Part shown: positions 15,324 to 23,544 of the stretch, piece by piece
Numbering within the stretch: the first letter of the stretch is position 1
Layout of the letters: the number at the start of each line of letters is the position of its first letter
NCBI RefSeq assembly: GCF_016772275.1
Contig: NZ_CP065425.1
Location: 238,001 to 302,000, forward strand
From: Heyndrickxia vini
GTDB lineage: Bacteria > Bacillota > Bacilli > Bacillales > Bacillaceae_C
DNA: 64,000 nucleotides
Direction of reading: 5' to 3'
Translations under genes and position numbers: made by a program
The notes under the pieces: generated by a model
Seen by the model: only the letters and a program-made list of their open reading frames with translations
What the model was told of the DNA's origin: nothing
Databases searched by the model: none

Positions 15324-16205
15324 ATGAGTTATAATCCAATCATACAAAAAACGATTGAGCATATAGAGAAAAACTTACACGAAGCACTTTCGTTAGAAAG
15401 CATTGCTCAATTTGCTGGATTTTCTAAGTATCACTTTCATCGTATTTTTCAAAAGGAGATTGGTGTAACAGCATCTGAATATATTCGGTACCGTAGAATT
15501 GCTAATTCTGCAAATATGCTGCTTTATTCGGGAGAAAAAATAATAGATATCGCGGTCTATTATCGCTTTGAGTCACAAGAATCATTTACTCGTTCCTTTA
15601 AGAAGTATTATCAATTACCACCAGGAAAATATAGAAAATTTATGAGTAAATTAACCTTACAAAGGGAGGAAGTTGTTTTGAAAAATGAACAGTTAGTAAA
15701 AGGATGGCAATTAAGCGGGAGTCACCCATTTAATTACGAGATGGGAATTGATCATGAAATCTTTCATAAAGGGAACGCATCTGGATTTTTAAAATCAGTT
15801 TCTGTACAATCCCAAGGGGAGTTTGCAACGATGATGCAACAATTTAAGGCAGAGAAACATCTTGGTAAAAGAGTAAAGTTATCCGGGTTTATAAAATCTA
15901 AAGATGTTGATGGGTTCTGTGGTTTTTGGATGCGTATAGATGATGCTCTTGGGGATGTGTTGCAATTCGATAATATGGGTAACCGTCCAATAGTAGGAGA
16001 TACTGAATGGAATCATTATCACATTGTTTTAGATGTACCTGAAAATAGTACAGTGATTGCTTTTGGTGTTTTGCTTTCTGGAAACGGACATGTATGGATT
16101 GATGAACTTAAATTTGAAGAAGTTGATAAAGGTACACCAACAACTAATATCGATTTTACTGGTGACCTCTTAGATGAGCCTACTAATTTGTCTTTTGCGG
16201 AGTAG
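15324..16205 (+). CDS. AraC family transcriptional regulator
   Basis: A 293-residue protein from the ATG at 15324 (GGAGG 13 bases upstream, rather far; an earlier ATG at 15264 has no site). Residues 8-105 hold the two helix-turn-helix motifs of AraC/XylS proteins: LSLESIAQFAGFSKYHFHRIFQKE and EKIIDIAVYYRFESQESFTRSFKKYY, with the PGKYRK end. The C-terminal 150 residues look like an all-beta sugar-binding or galactose-binding-like sensor (GKRVKLSGFIKSKD, FCGFWMRIDD, VIAFGVLLSGNGHVWIDELKFEEV). The N-terminal DNA-binding plus C-terminal sensor order is that of Rob/TipA-style regulators. Ligand unknown. Confidence 0.82.
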   Translation: MSYNPIIQKTIEHIEKNLHEALSLESIAQFAGFSKYHFHRIFQKEIGVTASEYIRYRRIANSANMLLYSGEKIIDIAVYYRFESQESFTRSFKKYYQLPPGKYRKFMSKLTLQREEVVLKNEQLVKGWQLSGSHPFNYEMGIDHEIFHKGNASGFLKSVSVQSQGEFATMMQQFKAEKHLGKRVKLSGFIKSKDVDGFCGFWMRIDDALGDVLQFDNMGNRPIVGDTEWNHYHIVLDVPENSTVIAFGVLLSGNGHVWIDELKFEEVDKGTPTTNIDFTGDLLDEPTNLSFAE

Positions 16206-16299
16206 GGATAGATAATTGCGAAATTTTTTAAAGTTATTTAGTGATAATTCTGACAGACTAGTGGCGTTTATGGTATGTTAAAAAAAAGGAGTGATAATG

Positions 16300-16518
16300 A
16301 TGGAGGGATTTGTATTTAATTTTAAAAATAAACGAGTTCGAGTGTGGTTCTTAACGGTTTTACCGGCTATTATTCTTGCAATACTTTTGTATACTTTATT
16401 ACCAATAAAATACAATGTTATCCCAATGCTGTTTCTTATAGCTGCAGTAATGATTTATTATAGTTGGGTTTTTATCGATAAAAAGAAACAGAGGAAAGAT
16501 GATACTTTTCTCAACTAA
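16300..16518 (+). CDS. Small two-helix membrane protein, paralogue 1 (72 aa)
   Basis: Starts MEGFVFNFKNKRVRVWFLTV after AAAGGAGTG, with two hydrophobic segments (TVLPAIILAILLYTLLPI and NVIPMLFLIAAVMIYYSWVF) and a basic tail DKKKQRKDD. A close paralogue with a similar leader (a shared TGGTATGTTA before the ribosome binding site) is at 18114-18332; the yitT gene lies between them. Function unknown. Confidence 0.65.
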   Translation: MEGFVFNFKNKRVRVWFLTVLPAIILAILLYTLLPIKYNVIPMLFLIAAVMIYYSWVFIDKKKQRKDDTFLN

Positions 16519-16543
16519 CTGGTGAACTTAATACATTTAAAAG

Positions 16544-16583
16544 AAAACGTCATTTTGAACTCTTTTTTCATAATGACGTTTTT
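16544..16583. terminator. Bidirectional terminator
   Basis: AAAACGTCATT (16544-16554) and AATGACGTTTTT (16572-16583), between convergent genes. Confidence 0.75.
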
Positions 16584-16653
16584 AATGTTGTTAAAATAAT
16601 GCATTAACATCCAGAATAACGAACTTTCACTGATGCAGTACTATCGTATATCT

Positions 16654-16905
16654 TTACGAATTATCATCCACATTATTATTTTCTGCCCTTTTTAATGCCT
16701 TTTGAAGCTGATAAATTTTCATCATACCAATTAATCCAGCTAATAGTGCTCCCAATAGAACCGATCCAATAATAACAAGAATTAATGGCCAATCGGCTTT
16801 TCCAAATAAATAATTAACTGTTACAGGTTCAACATTGATTACCGAAAAAATTGCAATAACTAAGACGACAATTAATGCTAATAGTAAGTTCCATTGCTTT
16901 TTCAT
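16654..16905 (-). CDS. LapA domain (DUF1049) membrane protein, YrvD-like
   Basis: An 83-residue protein from the ATG at 16905, which follows GAGGTGG by 5-7 bases. It has two membrane helices (LLLALIVVLVIAIFSVI and PLILVIIGSVLLGALLAGLIGM) around the conserved VNVEPVTVNYLFGKADWPL loop, and a short coiled tail LQKALKRAENN. This is the LapA/DUF1049 layout, present in Bacillus as YrvD. Its role in Gram-positive bacteria is not established. Confidence 0.8.
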   Translation of the reverse strand: MKKQWNLLLALIVVLVIAIFSVINVEPVTVNYLFGKADWPLILVIIGSVLLGALLAGLIGMMKIYQLQKALKRAENNNVDDNS

Positions 16906-17139
16906 AAGCCACCTCATTACTATTTTTTTTAATACTATCAGAATATATTCTAAAATCATAGCTTTTAGGACATACTCTTATCCATTGTAAAAAAGCATGC
17001 CTTTTGAATTTCCCCTCTTTGCAAAGAACATATTTTCCATCAGAATATTCGACTTTCGTAGAGAATAAAGCATGGGAAAAATACTTAGAATACATATATG
17101 GTAAAATTAAAAGATAAATTGATTGAATAGAGGTTCGGT

Positions 17140-18012
17140 ATGAGCAATGTGAAAAAGTACAAATCAAAAAGGTTAAAGACAATTTTACGTGGATTGATCA
17201 TTATAATTGGGGGATTTATAGCGGCATATGGTCTAGAAACTGTCTTAATCCCCAATAATGTATCTGATGGTGGGGTAACGGGGCTTAGTATCGTTGCATC
17301 GAAACTATTTGGATTACCATTAGGCGTTTTAATTGCGATTATTAACATCCCTTTTATTTGGTTAGGGTATCAACAAATTGGTAAAAGCTTTGCAGTTTTT
17401 TCGGTTATAGGAATCGTTTCATTATCTATTGGTACAAGCCTTATGCATCATATCCCAGCGATTATTGAGGGGGATACCTTGCTAGTTACCGTCGTTGGTG
17501 GTATTATCCTCGGTTTGGGAATGGGGCTAGCTTTGCGTAATGGCGGTGCATTAGATGGAATTGATATGCTAGCCGTACTACTTTCCCGGAAATTACCGTT
17601 TGGAACAAGTGATTTAATTCTTTTCTTAAACTTGTTTGTATTTATTTTTGTTACAACTATATTCGGCCTTCAAGGGGCAATTCTTTCGGCAATTGCTTAC
17701 TTTATTGCTTCGAAGGTGATTCATATCGTTGAGGTAGGTTTAAGCGGCTCTAAAACCTTTAAAATTATCACCACTCAACCTGAATTAATGGTAGAGACTA
17801 TACGTGATCGCTTGGGCAGAAGCGCAACGTATAATGAAGTTTACGGTGGCTATACAAGAGAAAAATTTAAAGAAATCACTTGTGTCATTAACCGCTTAGA
17901 AGAAAGTAAAATAAAAGAAATCATTCATGAAATTGACGAAACCGCTTTTGTTACAGTATATGACGTTGCAGAAGTTAAGGGTGGTAATTTCAGAAAGAAT
18001 AATATTCATTAG
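17140..18012 (+). CDS. YitT family membrane protein (DUF161 + DUF2179)
   Basis: A 290-residue protein with five to six membrane helices in residues 15-200 (GGFIAAYGLETVLIPNNVSDGG, then SDGGVTGLSIV and LRNGGALDGIDMLAVL, both diagnostic of the YitT fold) and a cytoplasmic DUF2179 domain over about 210-290 (TFKIITTQPELMVETIRDRLG ... FVTVYDVAEVKGG). Ribosome binding site GAGGTTCGGT before the ATG is modest. The last 68 codons are almost duplicated at 2170-2376, the tail of a destroyed paralogue. Substrate and role of the family are unknown. Flanked by two paralogous 72-residue membrane protein genes. Confidence 0.92.
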   Translation: MSNVKKYKSKRLKTILRGLIIIIGGFIAAYGLETVLIPNNVSDGGVTGLSIVASKLFGLPLGVLIAIINIPFIWLGYQQIGKSFAVFSVIGIVSLSIGTSLMHHIPAIIEGDTLLVTVVGGIILGLGMGLALRNGGALDGIDMLAVLLSRKLPFGTSDLILFLNLFVFIFVTTIFGLQGAILSAIAYFIASKVIHIVEVGLSGSKTFKIITTQPELMVETIRDRLGRSATYNEVYGGYTREKFKEITCVINRLEESKIKEIIHEIDETAFVTVYDVAEVKGGNFRKNNIH

Positions 18013-18113
18013 ATAAAACTAAGTAAATTTGAAACCTCAGTTAGCTGTGTAAAGTGACAATTCTGACAAATGTGTTGCGTTTATGGTATGTTATACAAGA
18101 GGGAGTGATAATG

Positions 18114-18332
18114 ATGGACAGTTTCGAATTCAATTTTAAAAATAAACGAATACAAATGTGGCTAAAAACGGTCCTTCCAGCCATTATACTTGCGATATTT
18201 TTGTATACTTTTATACCAACAAAGTTGAATTATATCCCAACGTTGGTTCTTGTAACGGCAGTAATTATTTATTATGGTTGGGCTTTCAACGATAAAAAGA
18301 AACAGAAGAAAGATAACGCTTTGCTCAACTAA
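18114..18332 (+). CDS. Small two-helix membrane protein, paralogue 2 (72 aa)
   Basis: Starts MDSFEFNFKNKRIQMWLKTV after AGGGAGTG. Helices TVLPAIILAIFLYTFIP and IPTLVLVTAVIIYYGWAF and tail DKKKQKKDNALLN match the paralogue at 16300 almost position for position, and the 5' leaders share TTCTGACA, GCGTTTATGGTATGTTA and AGTGATAATGATGGA. A duplication around yitT is the simplest explanation. Function unknown. Confidence 0.65.
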   Translation: MDSFEFNFKNKRIQMWLKTVLPAIILAIFLYTFIPTKLNYIPTLVLVTAVIIYYGWAFNDKKKQKKDNALLN

Positions 18333-18412
18333 CTAGAGTTAGTTACAAAAAGCCTTTAAAAATATATATCATGATATGGCTATCAAGTAATAACTTAATA
18401 CACTTTAAAATA

Positions 18413-18438
18413 AAAATGACACAACTGTGTCATTTTTT
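18413..18438 (+). terminator. Terminator after membrane paralogue 2
   Basis: AAAATGACAC, short loop, GTGTCATTTTTT. Confidence 0.7.
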
Positions 18439-18530
18439 AATACTTTTTTATGATGCGTGTTGACTAAAGTGCTTTTTCTTAAACCATAATGCGACGTTTA
18501 CAATTGAAAAATAATGAGGGTGTGCAATTT

Positions 18531-18824
18531 ATGAAGGTTATTTTAGAGCTAATTAGAATTATCCTGATATTTGGATTTTTGGGTGGTGTTTTTAGTTCTG
18601 TTTTAAACTATACATACAAATCATTAGGTGTAAACTGCTATGAATGGACAGGATTTTTAGCCGTTTTAATCTTATTGTTTGTCATGTATAGAAACAAATG
18701 GCAGTTTAATGGGTGGTACAATGGAAAAGGAAAAGAAAAACTATCTCGAAAAGTCACTAAATCTCTACTATCTTTCTCCGTATTCTTATTAATATTGCCT
18801 CCTTTTTTAAGTTATCTTTGGTGA
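18531..18824 (+). CDS. Small membrane protein, 97 aa
   Basis: The ATG at 18531 follows GAGGGTG by 8 bases. Three hydrophobic segments: LIRIILIFGFLGGVFSSVL, GFLAVLILLFVMY and LLSFSVFLLILPPFLSYLW, with a basic loop NGKGKEKLSRK. No family recognised. Stand-alone gene between a terminator and the crcB genes on the other strand. Confidence 0.55.
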   Translation: MKVILELIRIILIFGFLGGVFSSVLNYTYKSLGVNCYEWTGFLAVLILLFVMYRNKWQFNGWYNGKGKEKLSRKVTKSLLSFSVFLLILPPFLSYLW

Positions 18825-18916
18825 GGAAAAAACATTCTATTTTTAAAAATTGAAAATTAAAGACTGATGGGACAACAGATTAGGTCCTTTGTCCGATTCT
18901 TGTACTGAAAAATCCC

Positions 18917-19279
18917 TTAAAAAACCTCACCTATTTTTAGCCCAATAAATGCAAGCAATATTCCGACTGTATAACCGATGCTTAAATACAAAACCATCAC
19001 ATTCCAATTTTTCTTTTCATAAAGTTGGACATTTTCTAATTTAAAGGTAGAAAAAGTGGTAAACGCCCCCGTGAATCCCGTCCCTAATAGTAATTGCCAG
19101 GACTTTTCTAAATTTGCTCCGATAATTAGACCGAGGAGAAACGAACCGATTAGATTCACAAAAAGGGTAGCTATTGGAAAAGTAGATGGGTATTTGCTCT
19201 TTATCCAGTTACTCATTCCGAAGCGGAAAATTGCGCCAAAAAATCCCCCGATTGCTACTAATGTAATATGTGCAATCAT
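18917..19279 (-). CDS. crcB: Fluoride channel subunit CrcB/Fluc
   Basis: A 120-residue, four-helix membrane protein of the Fluc (CrcB) family: [16 protein letters not shown], then [19 protein letters not shown] with the conserved Asn, and [17 protein letters not shown], the phenylalanine-track region. It exports fluoride through a dual-topology dimer. Its start overlaps the stop of the upstream crcB by 4 bases, so the two subunits are coupled and probably form a heterodimer, as in other Gram-positive bacteria with paired genes. Under the fluoride riboswitch at 19697-19775. Confidence 0.93.
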   Translation of the reverse strand: MIAHITLVAIGGFFGAIFRFGMSNWIKSKYPSTFPIATLFVNLIGSFLLGLIIGANLEKSWQLLLGTGFTGAFTTFSTFKLENVQLYEKKNWNVMVLYLSIGYTVGILLAFIGLKIGEVF

Positions 19280-19665
19280 TTAGAGATCACCTCGTTTTTG
19301 GAAGTTCCTAAATTAAAACCACACCAGGAGAATAATAGCCCACCCCAAAGACTTAAGAGTACATAACCGATTGCAATAGCCCATTTCGCGTTCATTACTA
19401 GTTGAACGGTTTCCACACTAAAGGTAGAAAAAGTCGTAAAGGAGCCAATCAATCCGGTTCCTATTGCAGTAATCATATAAGGATGGAGAAATTTAAGCCG
19501 TGGTACAAAAGTTGTTATCCATCCCAAAATAAAACTTCCCGCCATATTAGTTAAAAAGGTTGCTAACGGAAAGTCGTATAGCCACCAATGGTTAAAGTAA
19601 ATTCCGATTAAATAACGCAAAGATGCCCCAAGTATCCCGGCAATGCCAACGAATAAATACTGCAC
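19276..19665 (-). CDS. crcB: Fluoride channel subunit CrcB/Fluc (first of pair)
   Basis: A 129-residue Fluc family protein with [34 protein letters not shown] and [21 protein letters not shown], the same three diagnostic segments as its partner. GAGGTGAACATTC precedes the start. It is the first gene behind the fluoride riboswitch and terminator. Confidence 0.93.
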   Translation of the reverse strand: MQYLFVGIAGILGASLRYLIGIYFNHWWLYDFPLATFLTNMAGSFILGWITTFVPRLKFLHPYMITAIGTGLIGSFTTFSTFSVETVQLVMNAKWAIAIGYVLLSLWGGLLFSWCGFNLGTSKNEVISK

Positions 19666-19696
19666 GAATGTTCACCTCTAGTATATAGTTCCCAAA

Positions 19697-19775
19697 CATA
19701 AAAAGACTCCTACCAGATATTTTTTCCGGTAGGAGTCATTAGCCTAGTAGCACATCTGGCGAACTCCATCGCCCT
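19697..19775 (-). promoter_or_regulatory. Fluoride riboswitch (crcB motif) with transcription terminator
   Basis: On the minus strand the aptamer reads GGGCGATGGAGTTCGCC (19774-19758), a variable stem, then GGCTAATGACTCCTACC. GGCGATGG-GTTCGCC and the TAATGACTCCTAC pseudoknot strand are the hallmarks of the fluoride riboswitch. The same GACTCCTACC (19737-19728) pairs with GGTAGGAGTC (19714-19705) followed by TTTTTATG, forming the expression-platform terminator. Fluoride binding would prevent this and allow crcB transcription. An extended -10 (TGCTAAAAT) lies about 20 bases upstream. Confidence 0.95.
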
Positions 19776-19834
19776 TTACATTTATAGCGCTATTTTAGCA
19801 TATAATCATAAATTTACCAATGGAATATTTATTA

Positions 19835-20250
19835 TGGGGGCCGCTTTTCCCTTTGCCGGTCCGATAGAAGTACGCCCGGCACAGCAATGGGACTGCTTCT
19901 CCTTTAACCGGTTCCATAGCAGTACGCCCGGCACAGCAATGGTACCGCTTTTCCCTATCCCGGTCCGATAGAAGTACGACTAGCACAGCAATGGTACCGC
20001 TTCTCCTTTAACCGGTTCCATAGCAGTACGCCCGGCACAGCAATGGTACCGCTTTTCCCTATCCCGGTCCGATAGAAGTACGACCAGCACAGCAATGGTA
20101 CCACTTCTCCTTTAACCGGTTCCATAGCAGTACGCCCGGCATAGCAATGGTACCGCTTTTCCCTATCCCGGTCCGATAGAAGTACGCCCGGCACAGCAAT
20201 AGTACCGCTTCTCCCTTTCCCGGCACCATTCCAGCATTGCTCTATCGGAC
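19835..20250. repeat. Tandem repeat array 2: about eight 52-bp units in alternating forms
   Basis: Units start at 19858, 19910, 19962, 20014, 20066, 20118 and 20170 (exact 52-base steps), with partial units at each end. They alternate GGTCCGATAGAAG and GGTTCCATAGCAG, then share TACGCCCGGCACAGCAATGG and GTACCGCTT, so there is a 104-base higher-order repeat as in array 1. A reading frame of 107 codons passes through it, but the 52-base period changes frame each unit and I judge it non-coding. Single-unit relative of the four-palindrome element (AAATAACGGAACTAGGGTCC) follows at 20298. Confidence 0.92.
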
Positions 20251-20329
20251 CACTTGCAATGTCCATAAACAAAAACAATTACTCCATTATTCGTACAAAT
20301 AACGGAACTAGGGTCCAAACTCGCAACCA

Positions 20330-20800
20330 TTAGAATGGATAAATATAAAATGTTAACAAACCTACTAAGATACCTGTAATGATTCCAAAGAAAACCTCAA
20401 CTGGTTTATGTCCTAACAATTCTTTAAACTTCTTTTGGTACTGATACTTCGTAACATCATGATCTTTAATGATTTCAATTAATTGATTGAAATCAGCTAA
20501 TAATTTATTTAACACTTCAGCATGGAACCCGGCTTCCCTTCGAACACCAATCGCATCATGAATAACGATGGCGGAAACAACGACGCAGATTGCAAACTCA
20601 TTAGAATAAAAACCGGAAGTTAATCCGATGGCGGTGGTTAGGGAAATAACTGTAGCTGTATGTGAGCTGGGCATGCCACCTGTACTTAAAAATAAACTCC
20701 ATTTCAATTCCCGTGAGGTTAAAAAGTGAATGGGAATTTTGACAAATTGGGCAATTAACATACCTAAAAGAGCGGCTAAAATGGGATATGACAGAAACAT
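20330..20800 (-). CDS. YuiD-like membrane protein, divergent PAP2 family (DUF212)
   Basis: A 156-residue membrane protein. The family motifs STGGMPSSHTATVISL (residues about 39-54) and VIHDAIGVRREAGFHAEVLN (about 80-100) resemble the phosphatase motifs of PAP2 enzymes and identify DUF212/YuiD. Helices at 5-22, 50-70, 72-90 and 135-152. AGGAGGAC precedes the ATG. The activity is unproven; acid phosphatase or phosphatidate-type activity has been proposed from the motif. Single gene. Confidence 0.88.
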   Translation of the reverse strand: MFLSYPILAALLGMLIAQFVKIPIHFLTSRELKWSLFLSTGGMPSSHTATVISLTTAIGLTSGFYSNEFAICVVVSAIVIHDAIGVRREAGFHAEVLNKLLADFNQLIEIIKDHDVTKYQYQKKFKELLGHKPVEVFFGIITGILVGLLTFYIYPF

Positions 20801-20986
20801 TTTGTCCTCCTATTCATTGGATAGGTAATAAAATCACATTATTTTCTTTTATAACATACTCTTATAGTTCCACAAAAAGTCGTATATTAAGCTACTTTTT
20901 TGATAATTAAGATTAGATTACGGATAGTGGATCAGCCTCATTGTCCCAACCTCAGTGCGAATTATCAAAAAAATCTGATTGATATA

Positions 20987-21039
20987 TTGCATTTTGCATA
21001 CAAAGATAGTATGATAGATTTCACTAATATATTGCATAT
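20987..21039 (+). promoter_or_regulatory. brnQ promoter with GntR-type operators
   Basis: TTGCAT (20987-20992), 17-base spacer, TATGAT (21010-21015). A partial operator GATATATTGCA (20981-20991) overlaps the -35 box. The sequence TAATATATTGCATAT (21025-21039) lies just after the expected transcription start and is repeated exactly, inverted, at 23247-23261 before the gntR gene. Repression by that regulator is the natural reading. Confidence 0.65.
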
Positions 21040-21078
21040 AGCATTTTAGCAAAATAATCATCTTAGGGGGAACATATT

Positions 21079-22434
21079 ATGAATGACAAACTATCATTTT
21101 CATCTTACTTTGTAGTAGGAGTCATGCTATTTGCATTGTTTTTCGGAGCGGGCAATTTAATTTTCCCAGCACAGCTTGGTCAAAATGCTGGAACAAATAT
21201 TATACCTGCAGTTGTAGGCTTTTTGATTACTGGCGTCGGTTTACCTTTTCTAGGTATCTTAGTGATGGGGTTTTCAGGAAGTCGGAATTTACAAGAACTA
21301 TCTGGTAGAATTCATCCAATCTATGGGGTAATTTTTACTTCTCTATTATATTTAACGATTGGACCATTTTTTGCAGCTCCACGTACGGGTGCAGTAGCAT
21401 ATGATATCGGTTTTGCACCATTTGTCGGAAAAGGTTTTGAACAAACAGGGTTAATTATTTTCACATTATTATTTTTCGCAATTACTCTATGGTTTTCTTT
21501 AAATCCAGCAAAGCTAGTCGATCGCGTTGGAAAAATCTTGTCGCCAGGTATTATTATTCTTTTACTTGTTTTATTAGTAATGGTGATTGTTAAACCGATG
21601 GGATCAATAGAGGCTCCACAAGGTGCATATACAGGCAATGCATTTATGAAAGGATTTACGGAAGGATATAATACAATGGATGCATTAGCTTCACTTGTAT
21701 TTGGTATTATTGTCATTAATGCTATCCGTTCAATGGGTGTGAATTCAACCCGTGGAATCCTTGGTGCAACGGCAAAATCGGGATTTGTTGCCATTGCCTT
21801 TCTAGGTATCATATATGTGGGAATCGCCTATTTAGGAGCGACAAGTACAGGAAGATTCGGTCTTTTTGATACGGGTGGCCCTGTCTTAGGGAGTGCAGCA
21901 TCCTATTATTTCGGTATGACGGGAACGGTTATGTTGTCCATTATTATCCTGCTTGCTTGTTTAACGACAAGTATTGGCTTAATGACAGCGTGTGGGGAAT
22001 ACTTTCATACACTATTTCCGAAAATTAGCTACAAAGTTTTCGTTACATTTTTCACAACCGTTACATTTATCATTGCTAATTTTGGACTTGCTAATATTAT
22101 TAATTATTCAATTCCCGTATTAATGTTTCTTTATCCATTAGCCATTGTATTAATGTTATTAACCTTCTTGTCACCGCTGTTTAATCACTCACGAGTGGTT
22201 TATGTTTCAGCTACATTTGTTACATTTTTAATTAGTATTATTGATGGGATTAAAACGTTTTGTGACCTGTTTAAAATGGAGTATCCGGGTTGGGTAGCCG
22301 ATATTATATCTTTCTATGAGCGGTTTTTACCTTTCTATAAAGAGGGACTTGGATGGTTGCTTCCGGTTCTTATTGTAATTCTAATCACAGGAATTATTGT
22401 GCGCTACCAACGATATTCTGAAGTACACGCCTAA
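21079..22434 (+). CDS. brnQ: Branched-chain amino acid:cation symporter BrnQ
   Basis: A 451-residue protein with about twelve membrane helices. The start VGVMLFALFFGAGNLIFPAQLGQNAG is the diagnostic N-terminal motif of the LIVCS family; IGPFFAAPRTGAVAYDIG and GPVLGSAASYYFG also match. It takes up leucine, isoleucine and valine with Na+ or H+. AGGGGGAAC precedes the ATG. It is convergent with a GntR regulator, with a shared bidirectional terminator between them, and both promoters carry the same 15-base operator. Confidence 0.93.
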   Translation: MNDKLSFSSYFVVGVMLFALFFGAGNLIFPAQLGQNAGTNIIPAVVGFLITGVGLPFLGILVMGFSGSRNLQELSGRIHPIYGVIFTSLLYLTIGPFFAAPRTGAVAYDIGFAPFVGKGFEQTGLIIFTLLFFAITLWFSLNPAKLVDRVGKILSPGIIILLLVLLVMVIVKPMGSIEAPQGAYTGNAFMKGFTEGYNTMDALASLVFGIIVINAIRSMGVNSTRGILGATAKSGFVAIAFLGIIYVGIAYLGATSTGRFGLFDTGGPVLGSAASYYFGMTGTVMLSIIILLACLTTSIGLMTACGEYFHTLFPKISYKVFVTFFTTVTFIIANFGLANIINYSIPVLMFLYPLAIVLMLLTFLSPLFNHSRVVYVSATFVTFLISIIDGIKTFCDLFKMEYPGWVADIISFYERFLPFYKEGLGWLLPVLIVILITGIIVRYQRYSEVHA

Positions 22435-22487
22435 GAAAAACGAAAGCGCCTCAAGGTGCCAGGTGTTGTAGCTAGCTAGATAGATAG

Positions 22488-22519
22488 AAAAAGCCGGTTC
22501 CTCGAGGAATCGGCTTTTT
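22488..22519. terminator. Bidirectional terminator between brnQ and gntR
   Basis: AAAAAGCCGGTTCC (22488-22501) and GGAATCGGCTTTTT (22506-22519). Confidence 0.88.
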
Positions 22520-22520
22520 C

Positions 22521-23177
22521 TCATTTTATTGAATGGAATTCTTCAATCGCACGGAGCCAGTTTTGGCGCATGACTTGTGCGACGTCAGTCACGTTTTGAT
22601 CTTTCATTAAATTAATGATAGTTCGATGTTCATCAATGGATTTTTTAGTTAGGATAATGGAGTTATGAAAAAATAACCTTCTAACATGAGCTTGCAAATC
22701 TGCAACGATGGAATGTATGTAAGGATTTTTTGCAGTATCAACAATAATTTGATGAAATTCTTCATCTATTCTTAGTGCAGCAAAGTAGTTTTGTGAGTGA
22801 ATGGCTTCTGCAAATCTCTCATTTGTACGTTCAAGTAATTTGATCACTTCATCATTTAAATGTGAGATGGCTAGTTCAGCGGATAATGCTTGTAATGAAG
22901 CCAACGGAGGTAGCAGATCTTTAATCGATTCTTTTTTTACCTCTGTTACTTGTGTTGCTTTACCGGGATACATTTTTACGAAACCTTGGACTTCGAGCAG
23001 TTGCAAGGATTCCCTTATTGGTGTTCGACTAACACCTAGCGCTTCCGCAAGCTCGGAGTCATTTAGTTTTTCACCAGGCTTCAATGTGCCTTCAATAATC
23101 CATTGTTGGATTTGGTTAAATGCATTTTCCTTAGCGGATTTGCGCTTAGGTCTCAAATGATTAATCGGTATCGGCAT
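22521..23177 (-). CDS. GntR/FadR family regulator, likely repressor of brnQ
   Basis: A 218-residue protein. Residues 10-80 are a GntR winged helix (AFNQIQQWIIEGTLKPGEKLNDSELAEALGVSRTPIRESLQLLEVQGFV). The C-terminal all-helical FCD domain (about 88-210) ends with the His-containing DEEFHQIIVDTAKNP and VDEHRTI-type segments that hold a metal and ligand in this subfamily. The exact operator copies at 21025 and 23247 suggest it controls brnQ and itself, with a branched-chain amino or keto acid as possible ligand (inference). Confidence 0.88.
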   Translation of the reverse strand: MPIPINHLRPKRKSAKENAFNQIQQWIIEGTLKPGEKLNDSELAEALGVSRTPIRESLQLLEVQGFVKMYPGKATQVTEVKKESIKDLLPPLASLQALSAELAISHLNDEVIKLLERTNERFAEAIHSQNYFAALRIDEEFHQIIVDTAKNPYIHSIVADLQAHVRRLFFHNSIILTKKSIDEHRTIINLMKDQNVTDVAQVMRQNWLRAIEEFHSIK

Positions 23178-23246
23178 GTCGATTCACCCTCAATAAAATT
23201 TTGTGTAATATCTATTATATAGTATACATGAAAAATCAAGGAAATG

Positions 23247-23261
23247 ATATGCAATATATTA
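23247..23261 (-). promoter_or_regulatory. GntR operator copy before the regulator gene
   Basis: ATATGCAATATATTA is the exact reverse complement of TAATATATTGCATAT at 21025-21039. It lies 70 bases before the gntR start, near a TATAGTATACAT sequence. Confidence 0.6.
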
Positions 23262-23305
23262 CAGTGGAGGTGTTGGTTTTATACCAAGTGATATGAAAAT
23301 TAAGG

Positions 23306-23544
23306 TTGACGTAAAAAATGTAGTTAGAATAATATGAAAATAGGAAATGTATGAAGGAGGATTATTATGCCAACAACTTTGTAATGGTTCGTTAAAATAT
23401 ATTTGTATGCTTGTTTTCATATGACCATTACAAGGGACGCATAGTGATTCTGTTGAAATCCGGCGGATACCTGATAAGGTCATTCCGCATGTAAAATACT
23501 ACAATTGCTATTTAGCGTTCCTCATTAATAGGAGGAATAAATAG
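23306..23544 (+). promoter_or_regulatory. Promoter and structured leader of the GNAT gene with a 5-codon leader ORF
   Basis: TTGACG (23306-23311), 18 bases, TAATAT (23330-23335). About 200 bases of leader follow. It contains AAGGAGG, then ATG CCA ACA ACT TTG TAA (23367-23384). The end of this mini-ORF overlaps TTGTAATGGT (23379-23388), complementary to ACCATTACAA (23424-23433). A second hairpin is built from GCGGA-ACCT and AGGT-TTCCGC (about 23461-23488). The arrangement resembles translation-dependent attenuators of antibiotic resistance genes. Confidence 0.5.

Noticed and set aside
19835-20250. The regular arrays as CRISPR
   Set aside because: There is no alternation of constant repeat and unique spacer: the whole 52-base unit is repeated, units are contiguous, and no cas genes are nearby.
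19795-20278. Minus-strand frames of 63 and 107 codons in array 2
   Set aside because: Again repeat-derived, without a ribosome binding site; the unit boxes match the non-coding family.
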